Shown piece after piece: positions 16,741-29,049 of a stretch of 64,000 bases of DNA. How positions within the stretch are numbered: the first letter of the stretch is position 1; each line of letters starts with the position of its first letter. Source of the stretch: Neobacillus cucumis. Its GTDB lineage: Bacteria > Bacillota > Bacilli > Bacillales_B > DSM-18226. Made by a program: the position numbers and the translations under genes. Below the pieces are notes generated by a model that saw only the letters and a list, made by a program, of their open reading frames with translations, was not told where the DNA came from and searched no databases. The stretch lies in NCBI RefSeq assembly GCF_016107705.1, contig NZ_JAEHGC010000003.1, forward strand, positions 186,001-250,000, in the 5' to 3' direction.

Positions 16741-17655
16741 TGCTTCTTTTATTTCTTGCTCACCTAAAGCTTGTTTATGTTTTGCTGCCTCATTTACTTG
16801 TTCATCTGCATGGTAGGATGAACGGACAAGCGGCCCTGCCTGGCAATGACTGAAGCCTTTACTCATAGCGATTTGTCGTAATTCTTCAAATTCCTGAGGG
16901 CTATAATATTTCTGAACTTTTAAATGCTTTTTCGTTGGCTGTAAATATTGGCCAATCGTCATAATATCTACCTGATTTGCTCTTAAATCGTCCATAACTT
17001 CAAGAATCTCTTCCTTTGACTCCCCAAGTCCAATCATTAGGCTTGATTTGGTTGGAATTTCCGGATACATTTCTTTTGCGCGGAGTAAAAATTCTAATGA
17101 ACGGTCATATTTAGCCCTTGCCCTTACACTTGGAGTCAAGCGTCTGGTGGTCTCGATATTATGATTTAAAATATCCGGTTTAGCATCCATTAAAATTCTT
17201 AAATTTTCTTCCTTACCACCCATATCAGAAGGCAGAACTTCAATGCTGGTAAACGGATTTTTTCTGCGGATGGCTCTTACGGTTTCTGCAAATACAGCAG
17301 CACCGCCGTCCTTTAAGTCATCCCTGGCTACTGCGGTGACAACGACATGCTTTAGATTCATTAACTGAACAGAGTCAGCCACTCTTTCCGGCTCTTGCCA
17401 ATCTAATTCAGTTGGCAGACCTGTTTTAACCGCACAGAAGCGGCATGCCCGGGTACAAACATCTCCGAGAATCATAAAGGTAGCGGTTCTTCTTTCGGCC
17501 CAGCATTCATGAATATTCGGGCAGCGCGCTTCTTCACAAACGGTATGAAGGCTCTTTTCACGCATCATTTTTTTCAAGCCAGTATAATGCTCATTTGTAT
17601 TTAATTTTATTTTTAGCCATTCCGGCTTTCTTAAATTTGGTTCTTTTGTGCTCAT
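16738..17655 (-). CDS. lipA: Lipoyl synthase
   Basis: Radical SAM enzyme inserting two sulfurs into octanoyl groups on lipoyl domains, 305 residues. Both clusters are visible: the auxiliary cluster motif [13 protein letters not shown] and the radical SAM motif [10 protein letters not shown]. The C-terminal RSSYHAD supplies the serine ligand of the auxiliary cluster. GGGGTGG is 5 bases before the ATG at 17655; the GTG three codons earlier lies inside it. It depends on Fe-S assembly, and its product GcvH is encoded at 35156. Divergent from lytH. Confidence 0.97.
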   Translation of the reverse strand: MSTKEPNLRKPEWLKIKLNTNEHYTGLKKMMREKSLHTVCEEARCPNIHECWAERRTATFMILGDVCTRACRFCAVKTGLPTELDWQEPERVADSVQLMNLKHVVVTAVARDDLKDGGAAVFAETVRAIRRKNPFTSIEVLPSDMGGKEENLRILMDAKPDILNHNIETTRRLTPSVRARAKYDRSLEFLLRAKEMYPEIPTKSSLMIGLGESKEEILEVMDDLRANQVDIMTIGQYLQPTKKHLKVQKYYSPQEFEELRQIAMSKGFSHCQAGPLVRSSYHADEQVNEAAKHKQALGEQEIKEA

Positions 17656-17818
17656 GTATTCCACCCCTACATTATGTATGTGAATGAGTTCTCTCAGTTG
17701 TCACTTTAACATAGAGTACACCGAAGGACAAGTCGAGAAAACTTTGCAACCTTGTGAATTTTTTCATTCTAAAAACATTCATTACCATTTATTAACCATT
17801 ATGAAATGGCTAAAGAAT

Positions 17819-17827
17819 CATAAACTA
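17819..17827 (+). promoter_or_regulatory. Candidate sigma-K -10 element for lytH
   Basis: CATAAACTA matches the sigma-K -10 consensus CATANNNTA exactly, 32 bases before the lytH start. The matching AC of the -35 is not at ideal spacing. LytH is known to be made in the mother cell under sigma-K in B. subtilis. Confidence 0.5.
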
Positions 17828-17858
17828 ATGTTGTACATTAATTGGAAGGAGGATTCCT

Positions 17859-18854
17859 GTGCGGGCAGCTCTGATAATTGGAACTTTCCTTTTATTCTTT
17901 TCCTCTACATTTGCTGTCAGGGATGCTCATGCGAAAGAACCTGATGTATACCAGGAAAGAATGAAACTTTACAAAAAAGTTGAAACGATTACACAGATTC
18001 CTTGGTACTACCTTGCTGCCATTGATCAATATGAAAGAAGTATTCGTCAAGTCCGTAGAGACTTGCCAAAGGCAGAAAGTGTGATTGCGATTTATATCAG
18101 CCCAGAAAAATGGGCAGGTCTTACAAACCCTAACCCAACAGATCAAAATCCTGCAACGATTCAGCTTTTTAATGGATTGGGCGTCGACGGGGATGGAGAT
18201 GGAAAAGCGGATAGTAAAAATGATGAAGATGTTTTATATACATTTGCCCATTACCTTCTTTCTTATGGTTTGGACCATGATAATCTTAAGATTGGTCTGT
18301 GGAATTATTATCATCGTGATAAAACCGTTGGAATCATTGCGGGAAAGGCAAAGGTCTACCGTCACTTTGGCAAATTAAATCTTGATGACCAAGCATTCCC
18401 AATGCCGATTCGGGCTAATCACAGCTATCGCAGTACATGGGGCGATGCACGAGGCTGGGGTGGGCGAAGAATCCATGAAGGCACCGACATTTTTGCCGGT
18501 TACGGTGTCCCTGTCAGGGCAACCAAGTATGGGATTGTAGAAATGAAGGGATGGAACAAATTCGGCGGCTGGCGAATTGGAATCCGTGACATAAATAATA
18601 CGTACCATTATTTTGCTCACTTAAATGGATTTGCAAAGGATTTATCCGTTGGTCAGGTGGTCGAACCGGGAATGATCATTGGCAGTGTTGGAAGCTCTGG
18701 GTATGGACCTCCAGGAACATCCGGTAAATTCCCTCCACATTTACACTATGGGATGTATAAAGACAATGGACTCACCGAATGGTCATTTGATCCATATCCA
18801 CATTTAGCCATGTGGGAGCGTCAGGAGAGAATCAAATTAAGAAAAAGAAGGTAG
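17859..18854 (+). CDS. lytH: L-Ala-D-Glu endopeptidase LytH (sporulation, M23)
   Basis: Exported zinc peptidase that trims peptidoglycan stem peptides to single L-alanine in the spore cortex. The 331-residue product has a signal peptide (about residues 1-26, ending AHA), an N-terminal domain with a possible D-x-D loop (GVDGDGDGKAD), and a C-terminal M23 domain with HEGTDIFAGYG and HLHYGMY, the zinc ligands. The start is a GTG, 6 bases after AGGAGG. It corresponds to B. subtilis yunA between lipA and yunB. The D-x-D-rich run looks calcium-binding; this is inference. Confidence 0.92.
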   Translation: MRAALIIGTFLLFFSSTFAVRDAHAKEPDVYQERMKLYKKVETITQIPWYYLAAIDQYERSIRQVRRDLPKAESVIAIYISPEKWAGLTNPNPTDQNPATIQLFNGLGVDGDGDGKADSKNDEDVLYTFAHYLLSYGLDHDNLKIGLWNYYHRDKTVGIIAGKAKVYRHFGKLNLDDQAFPMPIRANHSYRSTWGDARGWGGRRIHEGTDIFAGYGVPVRATKYGIVEMKGWNKFGGWRIGIRDINNTYHYFAHLNGFAKDLSVGQVVEPGMIIGSVGSSGYGPPGTSGKFPPHLHYGMYKDNGLTEWSFDPYPHLAMWERQERIKLRKRR

Positions 18855-18887
18855 GACTGTCCGCTAAAAGACAGTCCTTTTATTTTT
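18853..18887 (+). terminator. Terminator between lytH and yunB
   Basis: AGGACTGTC, loop of 8, GACAGTCCT then TTTATTTTTT. Convergent position. Confidence 0.85.
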
Positions 18888-19683
18888 TGGATTTAGTTTT
18901 CTCTTCTTTAGTGGTAGTGGTTTTGTTGCTGTTTGTTGAATCTGGTAATTGAATGGATGGCAGCAAACCGCCTCCACTGTTATAGAATTGCGGAACCTTA
19001 CCCTCGATTAGCTTTCCTCCAGCGGGGATGTTTTGAGTTAGCTTGGTAATTTTCGTTGCAAATGGCGTGATGATTTGAACGGCTACCTCAAGATGGATGT
19101 TCACCTTAATCCATGTATTGTTAATTCCTAATTCCTCTGTTGTAATTTTAACATCAGGACGCACATCCCCAATGGCATGGAATCTTACTGGTATTTTTGG
19201 ACCCAAGTTACCAAATAGAGCAAGATTGGTTGCTTGCCCTATGGGTACATACCAAACGATTCCATCCGTTTTTTCAGTTGATTCTTTTTCGATTTCAACA
19301 TCTGTTAATTGTTCAAGTGAATCCACGTCTCCTATTTCCGCACGCGACAAGTTTTTCTGTATCTGACTGGTAATTTCCGATAATTTTTGGTTAATTAATT
19401 CTGTTTTTAAATAGGCGCTTTGTGCATTTCCATTTGTCCCAGGTTCAATTCCAATCACATCGCCAACGTCCACTGTTTTTTTTGTGATTGCATTATTGAT
19501 CACGGATGCGGCAATTTTTCTGGACTGGGATTCGGCATATCTCATTAATGTCGGCTCTAGGCCTTTGTTGATCATCCATAAGCCAACTGCGGTAGAGAAG
19601 AGAAAAAAGACAAATGAGAGCAGAATCACATAGCGGAGAGGCAGTGGTCCCTTACGCTTATATCGTGGACGAAATTTTGCCAA
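18880..19683 (-). CDS. yunB: Sporulation protein YunB
   Basis: Mother-cell sporulation protein of 267 residues, anchored by one N-terminal membrane segment (about residues 17-36, LRYVILLSFVFFLFSTAVGL) after a basic cytosolic head RPRYKRK. The outer part has the YunB signature: RYAESQSRKIAASVINNAI, DGIVWYVPIGQATNL, and VRFHAIGDVRPDVKITTEELG. The C-terminal tail is low-complexity serine, asparagine, threonine and lysine. Start is TTG, 6 bases after GGGGGG. The sequence CATACACA at 19713-19706 on the minus strand resembles a sigma-E -10, but I see no good -35. In B. subtilis yunB is sigma-E dependent. Confidence 0.88.
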   Translation of the reverse strand: MAKFRPRYKRKGPLPLRYVILLSFVFFLFSTAVGLWMINKGLEPTLMRYAESQSRKIAASVINNAITKKTVDVGDVIGIEPGTNGNAQSAYLKTELINQKLSEITSQIQKNLSRAEIGDVDSLEQLTDVEIEKESTEKTDGIVWYVPIGQATNLALFGNLGPKIPVRFHAIGDVRPDVKITTEELGINNTWIKVNIHLEVAVQIITPFATKITKLTQNIPAGGKLIEGKVPQFYNSGGGLLPSIQLPDSTNSNKTTTTKEEKTKSKK

Positions 19684-19840
19684 AAGAATCCCCCCTTACA
19701 AGCTATGTGTATGCTTGAACTGGTGGACCTAGCACTAAAAGGAAAGCGAGTTGGAGACGGATTTTAGGGAGGTGTGTCGACTATCGGGGCTTTTGGCGAC
19801 ACTATTCTTAATTCGGACAGTCCATACGTTCCCAATCATA

Positions 19841-19872
19841 AAAAACAGCCTGCCAGTCAGCAAGCTGTTTTA
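19841..19872 (-). terminator. Terminator of yunC
   Basis: Minus strand AAACAGC and GCTGTTT flanking an inner TGC/GCA pairing, followed by TTTTT. Confidence 0.7.
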
Positions 19873-20172
19873 AATCATTTTCAGCAAGGCGTCCTTGCCG
19901 ATCATGCCCTTATGAATACCTAAATTTTGTGCCTCAAATGTTACCGACTCCAGCGGGGCGTTAAGGAGCTGGTCGATAGTTCTTACTCCTACTGCCCGGC
20001 CGGCAACAATTTTACGATCCTTTAATTGATCATTTAATAATCCAACATCTAAGGCACCGCACATGATATATCCCTTATCGTTTGAGATTGAAAGCAAAGT
20101 TGTTTTTGGAAGCAGCACGGTTACTGCCAAAAAAGTATGGCCGTTCAATTCGATTGGTGAAAGATCAATCAA
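19870..20172 (-). CDS. yunC: YunC family protein (DUF1805)
   Basis: Small cytosolic protein of 100 residues with the DUF1805 pattern: LNGHTFLAVTVLLPKTTLL, GYIMCGALDVGLLN and the motif AGRAVGVRTIDQLL. The fold is known as a compact alpha/beta domain; the biochemical role is unknown. Start is TTG after GGGAG with an 8-base spacer. It lies between yunB and yunD in the B. subtilis order and has its own terminator. Confidence 0.87.
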   Translation of the reverse strand: MIDLSPIELNGHTFLAVTVLLPKTTLLSISNDKGYIMCGALDVGLLNDQLKDRKIVAGRAVGVRTIDQLLNAPLESVTFEAQNLGIHKGMIGKDALLKMI

Positions 20173-20240
20173 GTTCCCACACTCCCTTCACTTACACTTT
20201 ATGACAGCTTCAGAAAAAAGTGTATAACCTATGCATCTAT

Positions 20241-21581
20241 TTATAACTTCCATTTCAATAAATCACGTAGGAATTCTGGGAGATAGTATTTTTTTGGTTT
20301 CCTTTTAAAATTTTCGCCAAAGAAATGTCCAAATGTAAACATATCGGGAAGAGCCAAAGAGTAAATTTTTTCAAAATCCAATTTCTCATTATTTATGTAG
20401 ATGGCATCCTCTTGAAAGGTGACCCCCTCATACACGATAATCCCCATTACTGTTCCCCTAAAACCAAGCCCTAGGATTTTCCTTTCTGGCCAATCGGGAT
20501 CCTTCGTTTTTTCGAGAACGTCCTTTAATTCGCGTCCGGTTAAATCTACCTTACAAGGATTAATTGGGTGGGGGCAAATGGCTAACAAATCATTTGCTGT
20601 AACCTCTCCTGATAGCGGGCCTAATAGTAATCCTGCATTAATAAAGGCGCAATCTGCCTTACACCATTCCCTGAGTGCCTCGCACAGTATACTAGAAAGC
20701 TTGGTCTTTTCAAAGGGGTTAGCCTCTAAAGGTTCATTTAAAAAAGTAATTTTTTCTTTTAAAAGCTCCTTTCCAGTTGAAAAAAATTCATCAATCTTGC
20801 TTTGCTCATTCTTCACTTCGGAAAGCGTTTCAAACGGAAAAAGAATCGCCTGTTTGTTTTCAATTTTTTTATCAGGCTGAAGTGTTAGGGTAACCTGACC
20901 AATAAAGTTGCCATACTTTCCTGCAGCAGCAAGAAGGGTATCTCCTATTTGTTTTCCTTCTTGAAGTATATGGTGGGTATGACCCCCAAGAATAACATCA
21001 ATTTCAGGGAAATCTACTGCGATCTGCTCATCTACATTTAAACCAAGATGGGAAAGTAAAAGAATGATATCACTTTTTTCCTTTAACGTTTTCATCCATT
21101 TCCTCAACTCAGCAATTGGATCAGAAAGTTCCCAGCCAAGCAACTTATAAAGAAGGGTAAACGGTGCCGTTAAACCTATTACCCCAATTCGGGTCCCTTT
21201 TTTTGTTTGATAAATCTTGTAGGGCTGTACCCATTCAGGAGGGGTGTTTCCCTCTTTGTATAAGTTCGCCAGCAGCACATCGAAATGTGCATCATCATAC
21301 AAATGATCCAAGTCATGAAAAGGAAGGTTAATCCCTTCATTATTTCCAATCGTTACAGCATCATAGCCGCAACCATTTAACAGTTCAATATTTCCTCTTC
21401 CTTTTGTTCCCTCTGAAAATGGGTGCCAGCGGTCGATGAAATCACCAATGTCAAAAAGGAAAACTTCATCTCCTTGCTTTTGGTCAAGTTCCTTTTGGGT
21501 TAATAAAAATTTCTCTATTCGCGGCCAATGCTCCAAATGGCTATGAATATCATTTGTATGATAAATCTGAATGATTTCCAT
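20241..21581 (-). CDS. yunD: YunD, metallophosphatase of the 5'-nucleotidase family
   Basis: Predicted 5'-nucleotidase or related phosphoesterase, 446 residues. The N-terminal calcineurin-like domain shows the metal ligands: YHTNDIHSH (residues 7-15), FDIGDFIDRW, IGNNEG, LLSHLGLN and GGHTHH. The C-terminal domain from about residue 265 is a 5'-nucleotidase C-terminal substrate domain. There is no signal peptide, in contrast with UshA, so it is probably cytosolic. It is the last gene of a yunF-yunE-yunD operon, with 15- and 17-base gaps. Substrate preference is not readable. Confidence 0.88.
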   Translation of the reverse strand: MEIIQIYHTNDIHSHLEHWPRIEKFLLTQKELDQKQGDEVFLFDIGDFIDRWHPFSEGTKGRGNIELLNGCGYDAVTIGNNEGINLPFHDLDHLYDDAHFDVLLANLYKEGNTPPEWVQPYKIYQTKKGTRIGVIGLTAPFTLLYKLLGWELSDPIAELRKWMKTLKEKSDIILLLSHLGLNVDEQIAVDFPEIDVILGGHTHHILQEGKQIGDTLLAAAGKYGNFIGQVTLTLQPDKKIENKQAILFPFETLSEVKNEQSKIDEFFSTGKELLKEKITFLNEPLEANPFEKTKLSSILCEALREWCKADCAFINAGLLLGPLSGEVTANDLLAICPHPINPCKVDLTGRELKDVLEKTKDPDWPERKILGLGFRGTVMGIIVYEGVTFQEDAIYINNEKLDFEKIYSLALPDMFTFGHFFGENFKRKPKKYYLPEFLRDLLKWKL

Positions 21582-21596
21582 TCTAAGTTCTCTTCC

Positions 21597-22418
21597 TTAT
21601 CCTATAATTCCTTCATAAATAAGTTGTAGCCCAACAATCACTAAGATCGTTCGTAAAATCAAAACAATCGTTTTGCTTTTAAGCTTTGAATTTAAATAAA
21701 CCCCTACCTTAGCCCCAATCCACGCTCCTGGAATTAATGCTAAAGCGTAAAGCCAATTCACATTTCCTAAAACCACATGGGTAATCGAACTGAGAATAGA
21801 TGTTGGTAAAATCATAAACATTGAAGTTGCCACCGCAACATGCGGCGGAAAGAAAAACACTAATATCATTGTTGGAACCATTAATGAGCCTCCGCCCACA
21901 CCAAAGATTCCTGACAAAAATCCAACTATAAAGGCGATTAGAATCCCGACAAAAGGATTAAATCCATATTCATAGCTTTTGCCTTCATTATCCCTAAAGG
22001 TGCGTACAATCCCCTTATCTTTACGGTAGGGAATCGGCTTTAACTTATCCTTTAGCAATAAAACAATGGATACAAAAATAATAAAAATTCCAAAAAAGAT
22101 ACTAAATGAGTGCAAATTCAATTTTTCAGTGACCCATGCACCTAAAATACTTCCAGGTCCACTTCCAATTAAAAAAATAAGACCACTTTTATAATCAACG
22201 GTTTTCCGTTTCATATACGCAAGTGTTGAAGATAAACCGGTAAAAATCATTGTAAACAATGAAGTCCCAACTGCTACTTGAGGTGAAACATGGCCGAACC
22301 ACGATAATCCCCCAAAATAGAGAAGCGCTGGAACGACAATAATTCCCCCGCCAAGACCGATTAGCGAACCTAAAGAACTGGCTAAAAGTCCGACAATCAG
22401 TAAAATAACCCATTCCAT
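21597..22418 (-). CDS. yunE: TSUP-family membrane transporter YunE (TauE/SafE)
   Basis: Polytopic permease of 273 residues with about eight hydrophobic segments. It has the twofold TSUP repeat: LGSLIGLGGGIIVVPALLY in the first half and FLSGIFGVGGGSLMVPTMIL in the second, each carrying the conserved glycine-rich helix. The family exports or imports sulfite, sulfoacetate or related anions. Given the sulfur genes in the window an organosulfur or sulfite role is tempting, but no substrate residue proves it. Middle gene of the yunFED operon. Confidence 0.87.
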   Translation of the reverse strand: MEWVILLIVGLLASSLGSLIGLGGGIIVVPALLYFGGLSWFGHVSPQVAVGTSLFTMIFTGLSSTLAYMKRKTVDYKSGLIFLIGSGPGSILGAWVTEKLNLHSFSIFFGIFIIFVSIVLLLKDKLKPIPYRKDKGIVRTFRDNEGKSYEYGFNPFVGILIAFIVGFLSGIFGVGGGSLMVPTMILVFFFPPHVAVATSMFMILPTSILSSITHVVLGNVNWLYALALIPGAWIGAKVGVYLNSKLKSKTIVLILRTILVIVGLQLIYEGIIG

Positions 22419-22435
22419 TTTTGTATTCTCCTTCT

Positions 22436-23281
22436 TTAAAATAAATCCAATTGCCTTGGGGCAAGACCTCCATATTCTATCTCTAACAGGTCAATCATTT
22501 CTTTCGCATTATCTGCCGCGTCTCCGCCTGAATTATTATTAAAGAGAACGTAAACGTCCTTAGATTCAGTTTCTAAATTTTTTAGGCTAGCAGCCCATTC
22601 CTCAAGTTCCTGTGGATTATAGCGATAAAGGTATCTGACCTCACGCCAATTATCGGCATTTCGTTTTTGCCAGCCGTGAACATTGCGGCCATGGAATCGG
22701 ATTAAGACCTTTTCGGAATCAAGGGTTTCTAAAACTGTCGGAATCGACCCCTCACCAGATTGCGGTTCATCACAAATGCTATGAATCCATGCTTCCTTTT
22801 TCATAAAATCAAGTGTCTTGATTCGGTATTGCGGTGCGAACCACGATTGATTTCTAAATTCCAAAGCACAAGGAATTTCACCCATTTCATTTTTACACCA
22901 TCTAAGATATTCAACATTTTCACGTGCACATTGAAACCATGGCGGGAATTGAAAAAGGACCATCGCCAATTTATTTTTGTTTATGTATGGTTCAAGTGAA
23001 TCTTTGAAAGCCGAGAACATTTCCTGCTTATTTTGAAAGGGAATTTCGCCGCGCATATGTCCCGTCATTCCCTGATAGGCTTTTACAATAAATTGAAAGG
23101 ATTCGGGTGTTTCATTAACCCACTTCTCGGCATTTCGCTGTGGTTGGATGGCATAAAAAGCCGAATCGACTTCAACAATCGGAAAGTGTCCAGCAAATTC
23201 TTTTAGTTTATCCCTTGGTGATATTTGTCCCGGATAAAGGCTATCATGATCGCCCCAGCCTGTTACACCGATGTAAATCAA
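22436..23281 (-). CDS. yunF: DUF72 family protein YunF
   Basis: TIM-barrel-like cytosolic protein, 281 residues. It shows the DUF72 opening IYIGVTGWGDHDSLYP, then VEVDSAFYAIQP, FIVKAYQGMTGHMRG, LALVLFQFPPWF (here LAMVLFQFPPWF), CALEFRNQSWF, RFHGRN and YVLFNNNSGGDAADNA. All conserved blocks are present, so the protein is intact. The biochemical function of DUF72 is not known. It is first in the operon with yunE and yunD; no clear promoter was picked out upstream. Confidence 0.87.
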   Translation of the reverse strand: MIYIGVTGWGDHDSLYPGQISPRDKLKEFAGHFPIVEVDSAFYAIQPQRNAEKWVNETPESFQFIVKAYQGMTGHMRGEIPFQNKQEMFSAFKDSLEPYINKNKLAMVLFQFPPWFQCARENVEYLRWCKNEMGEIPCALEFRNQSWFAPQYRIKTLDFMKKEAWIHSICDEPQSGEGSIPTVLETLDSEKVLIRFHGRNVHGWQKRNADNWREVRYLYRYNPQELEEWAASLKNLETESKDVYVLFNNNSGGDAADNAKEMIDLLEIEYGGLAPRQLDLF

Positions 23282-23390
23282 TCCACATCACCTCCGTTTA
23301 TAATAATAGCATAACCTAATTTTTTGTGTGCTTTTGAATTTTTGGATGCTTAGGCTTTCATTTTCAACAAAAAGTTTATCTTAAAATAGA

Positions 23391-23425
23391 AAAATCCGCC
23401 TGCCCGAACGGCAAAGCGGATTTTA
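23391..23425 (-). terminator. Terminator of the suf operon
   Basis: AAAATCCGC, inner TGCC/GGCA, GCGGATTTT, directly after the sufB stop codon on the minus strand. Confidence 0.85.
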
Positions 23426-23432
23426 TAACATA

Positions 23433-24830
23433 TTAACCGATAGAACCTTCCATTTCGAACTTGATCAATCTGTTCATTTCTACGGCGTATTCCATTGGTA
23501 ATTCTTTTGTAAATGGTTCGATGAAGCCCATAACAATCATTTCAGTTGCTTCTTGTTCAGAAATACCTCGGCTCATTAAGTAGAAGAGCTGTTCTTCTGA
23601 AACTTTAGATACCTTTGCTTCGTGCTCCAGTGAGATATTGTTATTTAACACTTCATTGTATGGAATCGTATCCGATGTTGATAAATTATCCATAATCAAC
23701 GTATCGCACTCAATGTTAGCACGCGCGCCATCAGCTTTACGGCCAAAATGAACCAAACCACGATAGTTTGTTTTTCCGCCATGCTTAGAAATAGATTTCG
23801 ATACAATCGTTGAAGATGTATTTGGTGCTAAATGAATCATCTTAGAACCTGTATCTTGAACTTGACCTTTGCCGGCAATCGCAATGGATAGTGTCAATCC
23901 ACGGGCACCTTCACCTTTAAGAATAACCGCAGGATATTTCATCGTTAATTTAGAACCGATGTTTCCGTCAATCCATTCCATTGTGGCATTTTCTTCGCAG
24001 ACCGTACGTTTCGTAACAAGGTTATAAACGTTGTTTGCCCAGTTTTGAATCGTTGTATAACGGCAGTAACCGCCTTTTTTAACGATAATTTCAACAACTG
24101 CACTATGAAGGGAGTTTGTTGTATAAACCGGTGCAGTACAGCCTTCTACATAGTGTACACTTGCTCCTTCATCAACGATAATCAATGTTCTTTCAAATTG
24201 CCCCATATTTTCAGAGTTGATACGGAAGTACGCTTGTAATGGCGTATCTACTTTAATACCTGGCGGTACATAGATGAAGGAACCACCTGACCAAACTGCA
24301 GAATTCAATGCCGCAAACTTGTTGTCTGTTGGCGGAATAACCTTTGCCCAGTGCTCGCGGAAAATGTCTTCGTTTTCACGTAAAGCAGAATCCGTATCTT
24401 TAAATACGATTCCAAGTTCTTCAAGGTCTTCTTTCATATTATGATAAACAACTTCGGATTCATATTGAGCAGAAACACCTGCAAGGTATTTTTGTTCTGC
24501 TTCAGGAATACCAAGTTTGTCAAAAGTCGCTTTAATTTCTTCCGGTACTTCGTCCCATGACTTCTCAGATTTCTCAGATGGTTTTACATAATAAGTGATT
24601 TCGTCAAAGTTTAATGAATTTAGGTCTCCGCCCCATTGCGGCATTGGTTTGCTATAAAAAATTTCCAATGATTTTAAGCGGAAATCAAGCATCCATTGGG
24701 GTTCACCCTTCATTTTTGAAATCTCTTCAACAATTTCACGTGTTAAACCACGTTTTGATCGGAATATGGAAACGTCTTTATCGGCAAAACCATATTTATA
24801 ATCACCGATTTCAGGCATTTTTTTTGCCAT
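23433..24830 (-). CDS. sufB: Fe-S scaffold complex subunit SufB
   Basis: Core scaffold of the SUF machinery, 465 residues, works as a SufBC2D complex. The N-terminal helical part ([20 protein letters not shown]) leads to a right-handed beta-helix with [21 protein letters not shown] split by the usual loop, and the C-terminal [20 protein letters not shown]. The persulfide-receiving cysteine region is present ([15 protein letters not shown]). It is the last gene of sufCDSUB, 61 bases after sufU. All Suf genes are intact, so this is probably the main Fe-S assembly system of the cell. Confidence 0.97.
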   Translation of the reverse strand: MAKKMPEIGDYKYGFADKDVSIFRSKRGLTREIVEEISKMKGEPQWMLDFRLKSLEIFYSKPMPQWGGDLNSLNFDEITYYVKPSEKSEKSWDEVPEEIKATFDKLGIPEAEQKYLAGVSAQYESEVVYHNMKEDLEELGIVFKDTDSALRENEDIFREHWAKVIPPTDNKFAALNSAVWSGGSFIYVPPGIKVDTPLQAYFRINSENMGQFERTLIIVDEGASVHYVEGCTAPVYTTNSLHSAVVEIIVKKGGYCRYTTIQNWANNVYNLVTKRTVCEENATMEWIDGNIGSKLTMKYPAVILKGEGARGLTLSIAIAGKGQVQDTGSKMIHLAPNTSSTIVSKSISKHGGKTNYRGLVHFGRKADGARANIECDTLIMDNLSTSDTIPYNEVLNNNISLEHEAKVSKVSEEQLFYLMSRGISEQEATEMIVMGFIEPFTKELPMEYAVEMNRLIKFEMEGSIG

Positions 24831-24891
24831 CGTCGTCTTCCTCCATTTCGTAAACGGTCCGAGACCAAAAAGGACTCGTACGTTTTTATTC

Positions 24892-27851
<2,960 letters not shown>

Positions 27852-27872
27852 CGTAATCCTCCTAACGCTTAC

Positions 27873-28655
27873 TTAAGCTTGCTCAACTGTTTCATCTTCA
27901 ATTCCAAGTTCTTTCTTGATCCAGTCATATCCTTCTGCTTCTAAGCGTTGTGCAAGTTCTGGACCGCCTGATTTCACGATACGGCCTTGCATCATTACAT
28001 GCACGTAGTCAGGAGTGATATAGTTTAAAAGTCGTTGATAGTGAGTAATAACTAAGCACCCGAAATCCTCACCGCGCATTTCATTAATTCCTTTTGAAAC
28101 AACCTTTAAGGCATCGATGTCAAGACCAGAGTCAATTTCATCTAAAATAGCAATTTTAGGCTCAAGCATCATTAATTGAAGAATTTCATTACGTTTCTTC
28201 TCACCGCCGGAGAATCCTTCATTTAGATAACGCTGCGCCATATTAAGGTCCATTTCAAGGAATTCCATTTGTTTATCCATTTTACGGATAAATTTCATTA
28301 AGGAAATTTCATTACCTTCGCCAAGGCGGCTATTGATTGCTGAACGTAAAAAGTCTGCATTCGTTACGCCGTTAATCTCACTTGGGTATTGCATAGCTAA
28401 AAATAGGCCGGCACGAGCTCGCTCATCTACTTCCATTTCAAGGACGTTCTGACCATCTAAAATAATATTTCCGCTAGTTACCTCATATTTAGGGTGACCC
28501 ATGATTGCAGACGATAATGTCGATTTACCTGTACCATTTGGCCCCATGATTGCGTGGATTTCTCCACCTTTTACTTCAAGGTTTACACCTTTTAAAATTT
28601 CTTTTCCATCAATTTCTACATGTAGATCCTTGATAGTTAATGTTGATCCAGCCAT
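27873..28655 (-). CDS. sufC: SUF ATPase SufC
   Basis: ABC-type ATPase that drives conformational change in the SufB-SufD scaffold, 260 residues. Walker A is MGPNGTGKSTLSS, the signature is FSGGEKKRNEI, Walker B is KIAILDEIDSGLD, and the H-loop is CLVITHYQRLL. No membrane partner is encoded, as expected for a cytosolic SUF ATPase. It is the first gene of the operon; GGAGG precedes the ATG. The 390-base leader up to metQ contains short direct repeats (28715-28734) that may be regulatory. Confidence 0.97.
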   Translation of the reverse strand: MAGSTLTIKDLHVEIDGKEILKGVNLEVKGGEIHAIMGPNGTGKSTLSSAIMGHPKYEVTSGNIILDGQNVLEMEVDERARAGLFLAMQYPSEINGVTNADFLRSAINSRLGEGNEISLMKFIRKMDKQMEFLEMDLNMAQRYLNEGFSGGEKKRNEILQLMMLEPKIAILDEIDSGLDIDALKVVSKGINEMRGEDFGCLVITHYQRLLNYITPDYVHVMMQGRIVKSGGPELAQRLEAEGYDWIKKELGIEDETVEQA

Positions 28656-28714
28656 ATCTATACCTCCGAAAAGAAAGTTATTGTATCTTATAGAACGCAG
28701 TACTTAAAAAATTC

Positions 28715-28734
28715 ATTCTCATTCTATTCTCATT
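28715..28734. promoter_or_regulatory. Direct repeats upstream of sufC
   Basis: ATTCTCATT occurs twice, 11 bases apart (28715 and 28726), about 60-80 bases upstream of sufC; on the coding strand this is AATGAGAAT repeated. The AT-rich, TGAGAAT-type half-sites resemble Fur-family half-sites only loosely. The rest of 28740-29000 shows nothing I can name. Confidence 0.3.
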
Positions 28735-29005
28735 ACAATCTTATAACAAATAGAATCTGTTAGCAACTCCTAAACAGTGGTAACGTGAAATGATTTTCAG
28801 TGGAACCACCTTAAATGAGAATAAAAAAAGAAAATTCAGACAAACTATTATATAAAAAACACCCGAGTAAAATAATACCTTATTAATTAATCAATTGCCA
28901 TGGTATTAAAACTCAAATTCAATTTATTTTTTACATAAAGAATTAGTTTCATGTAAGGTAATGCAAACATAACTGAAAAGCTACTCTAAAAGTCAAAGCT
29001 CATAG

Positions 29006-29038
29006 AAAGAAACCAGTACATAAATGCACTGGTTTCTT
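29006..29038 (-). terminator. Terminator of metNPQ
   Basis: Minus strand AGAAACCAGT, loop of 10, ACTGGTTTCTTT then TCTAT, just after the metQ stop. Confidence 0.8.
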
Positions 29039-29049
29039 TTCTTTCTCTT

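Noticed and set aside
19684..19840. Sigma-E promoter for yunB at CATACACA (19713-19706)
   Set aside because: The -10 is close to consensus, but no credible -35 element is present and the implied leader is too short beside the ribosome site; mentioned in the yunB entry only.
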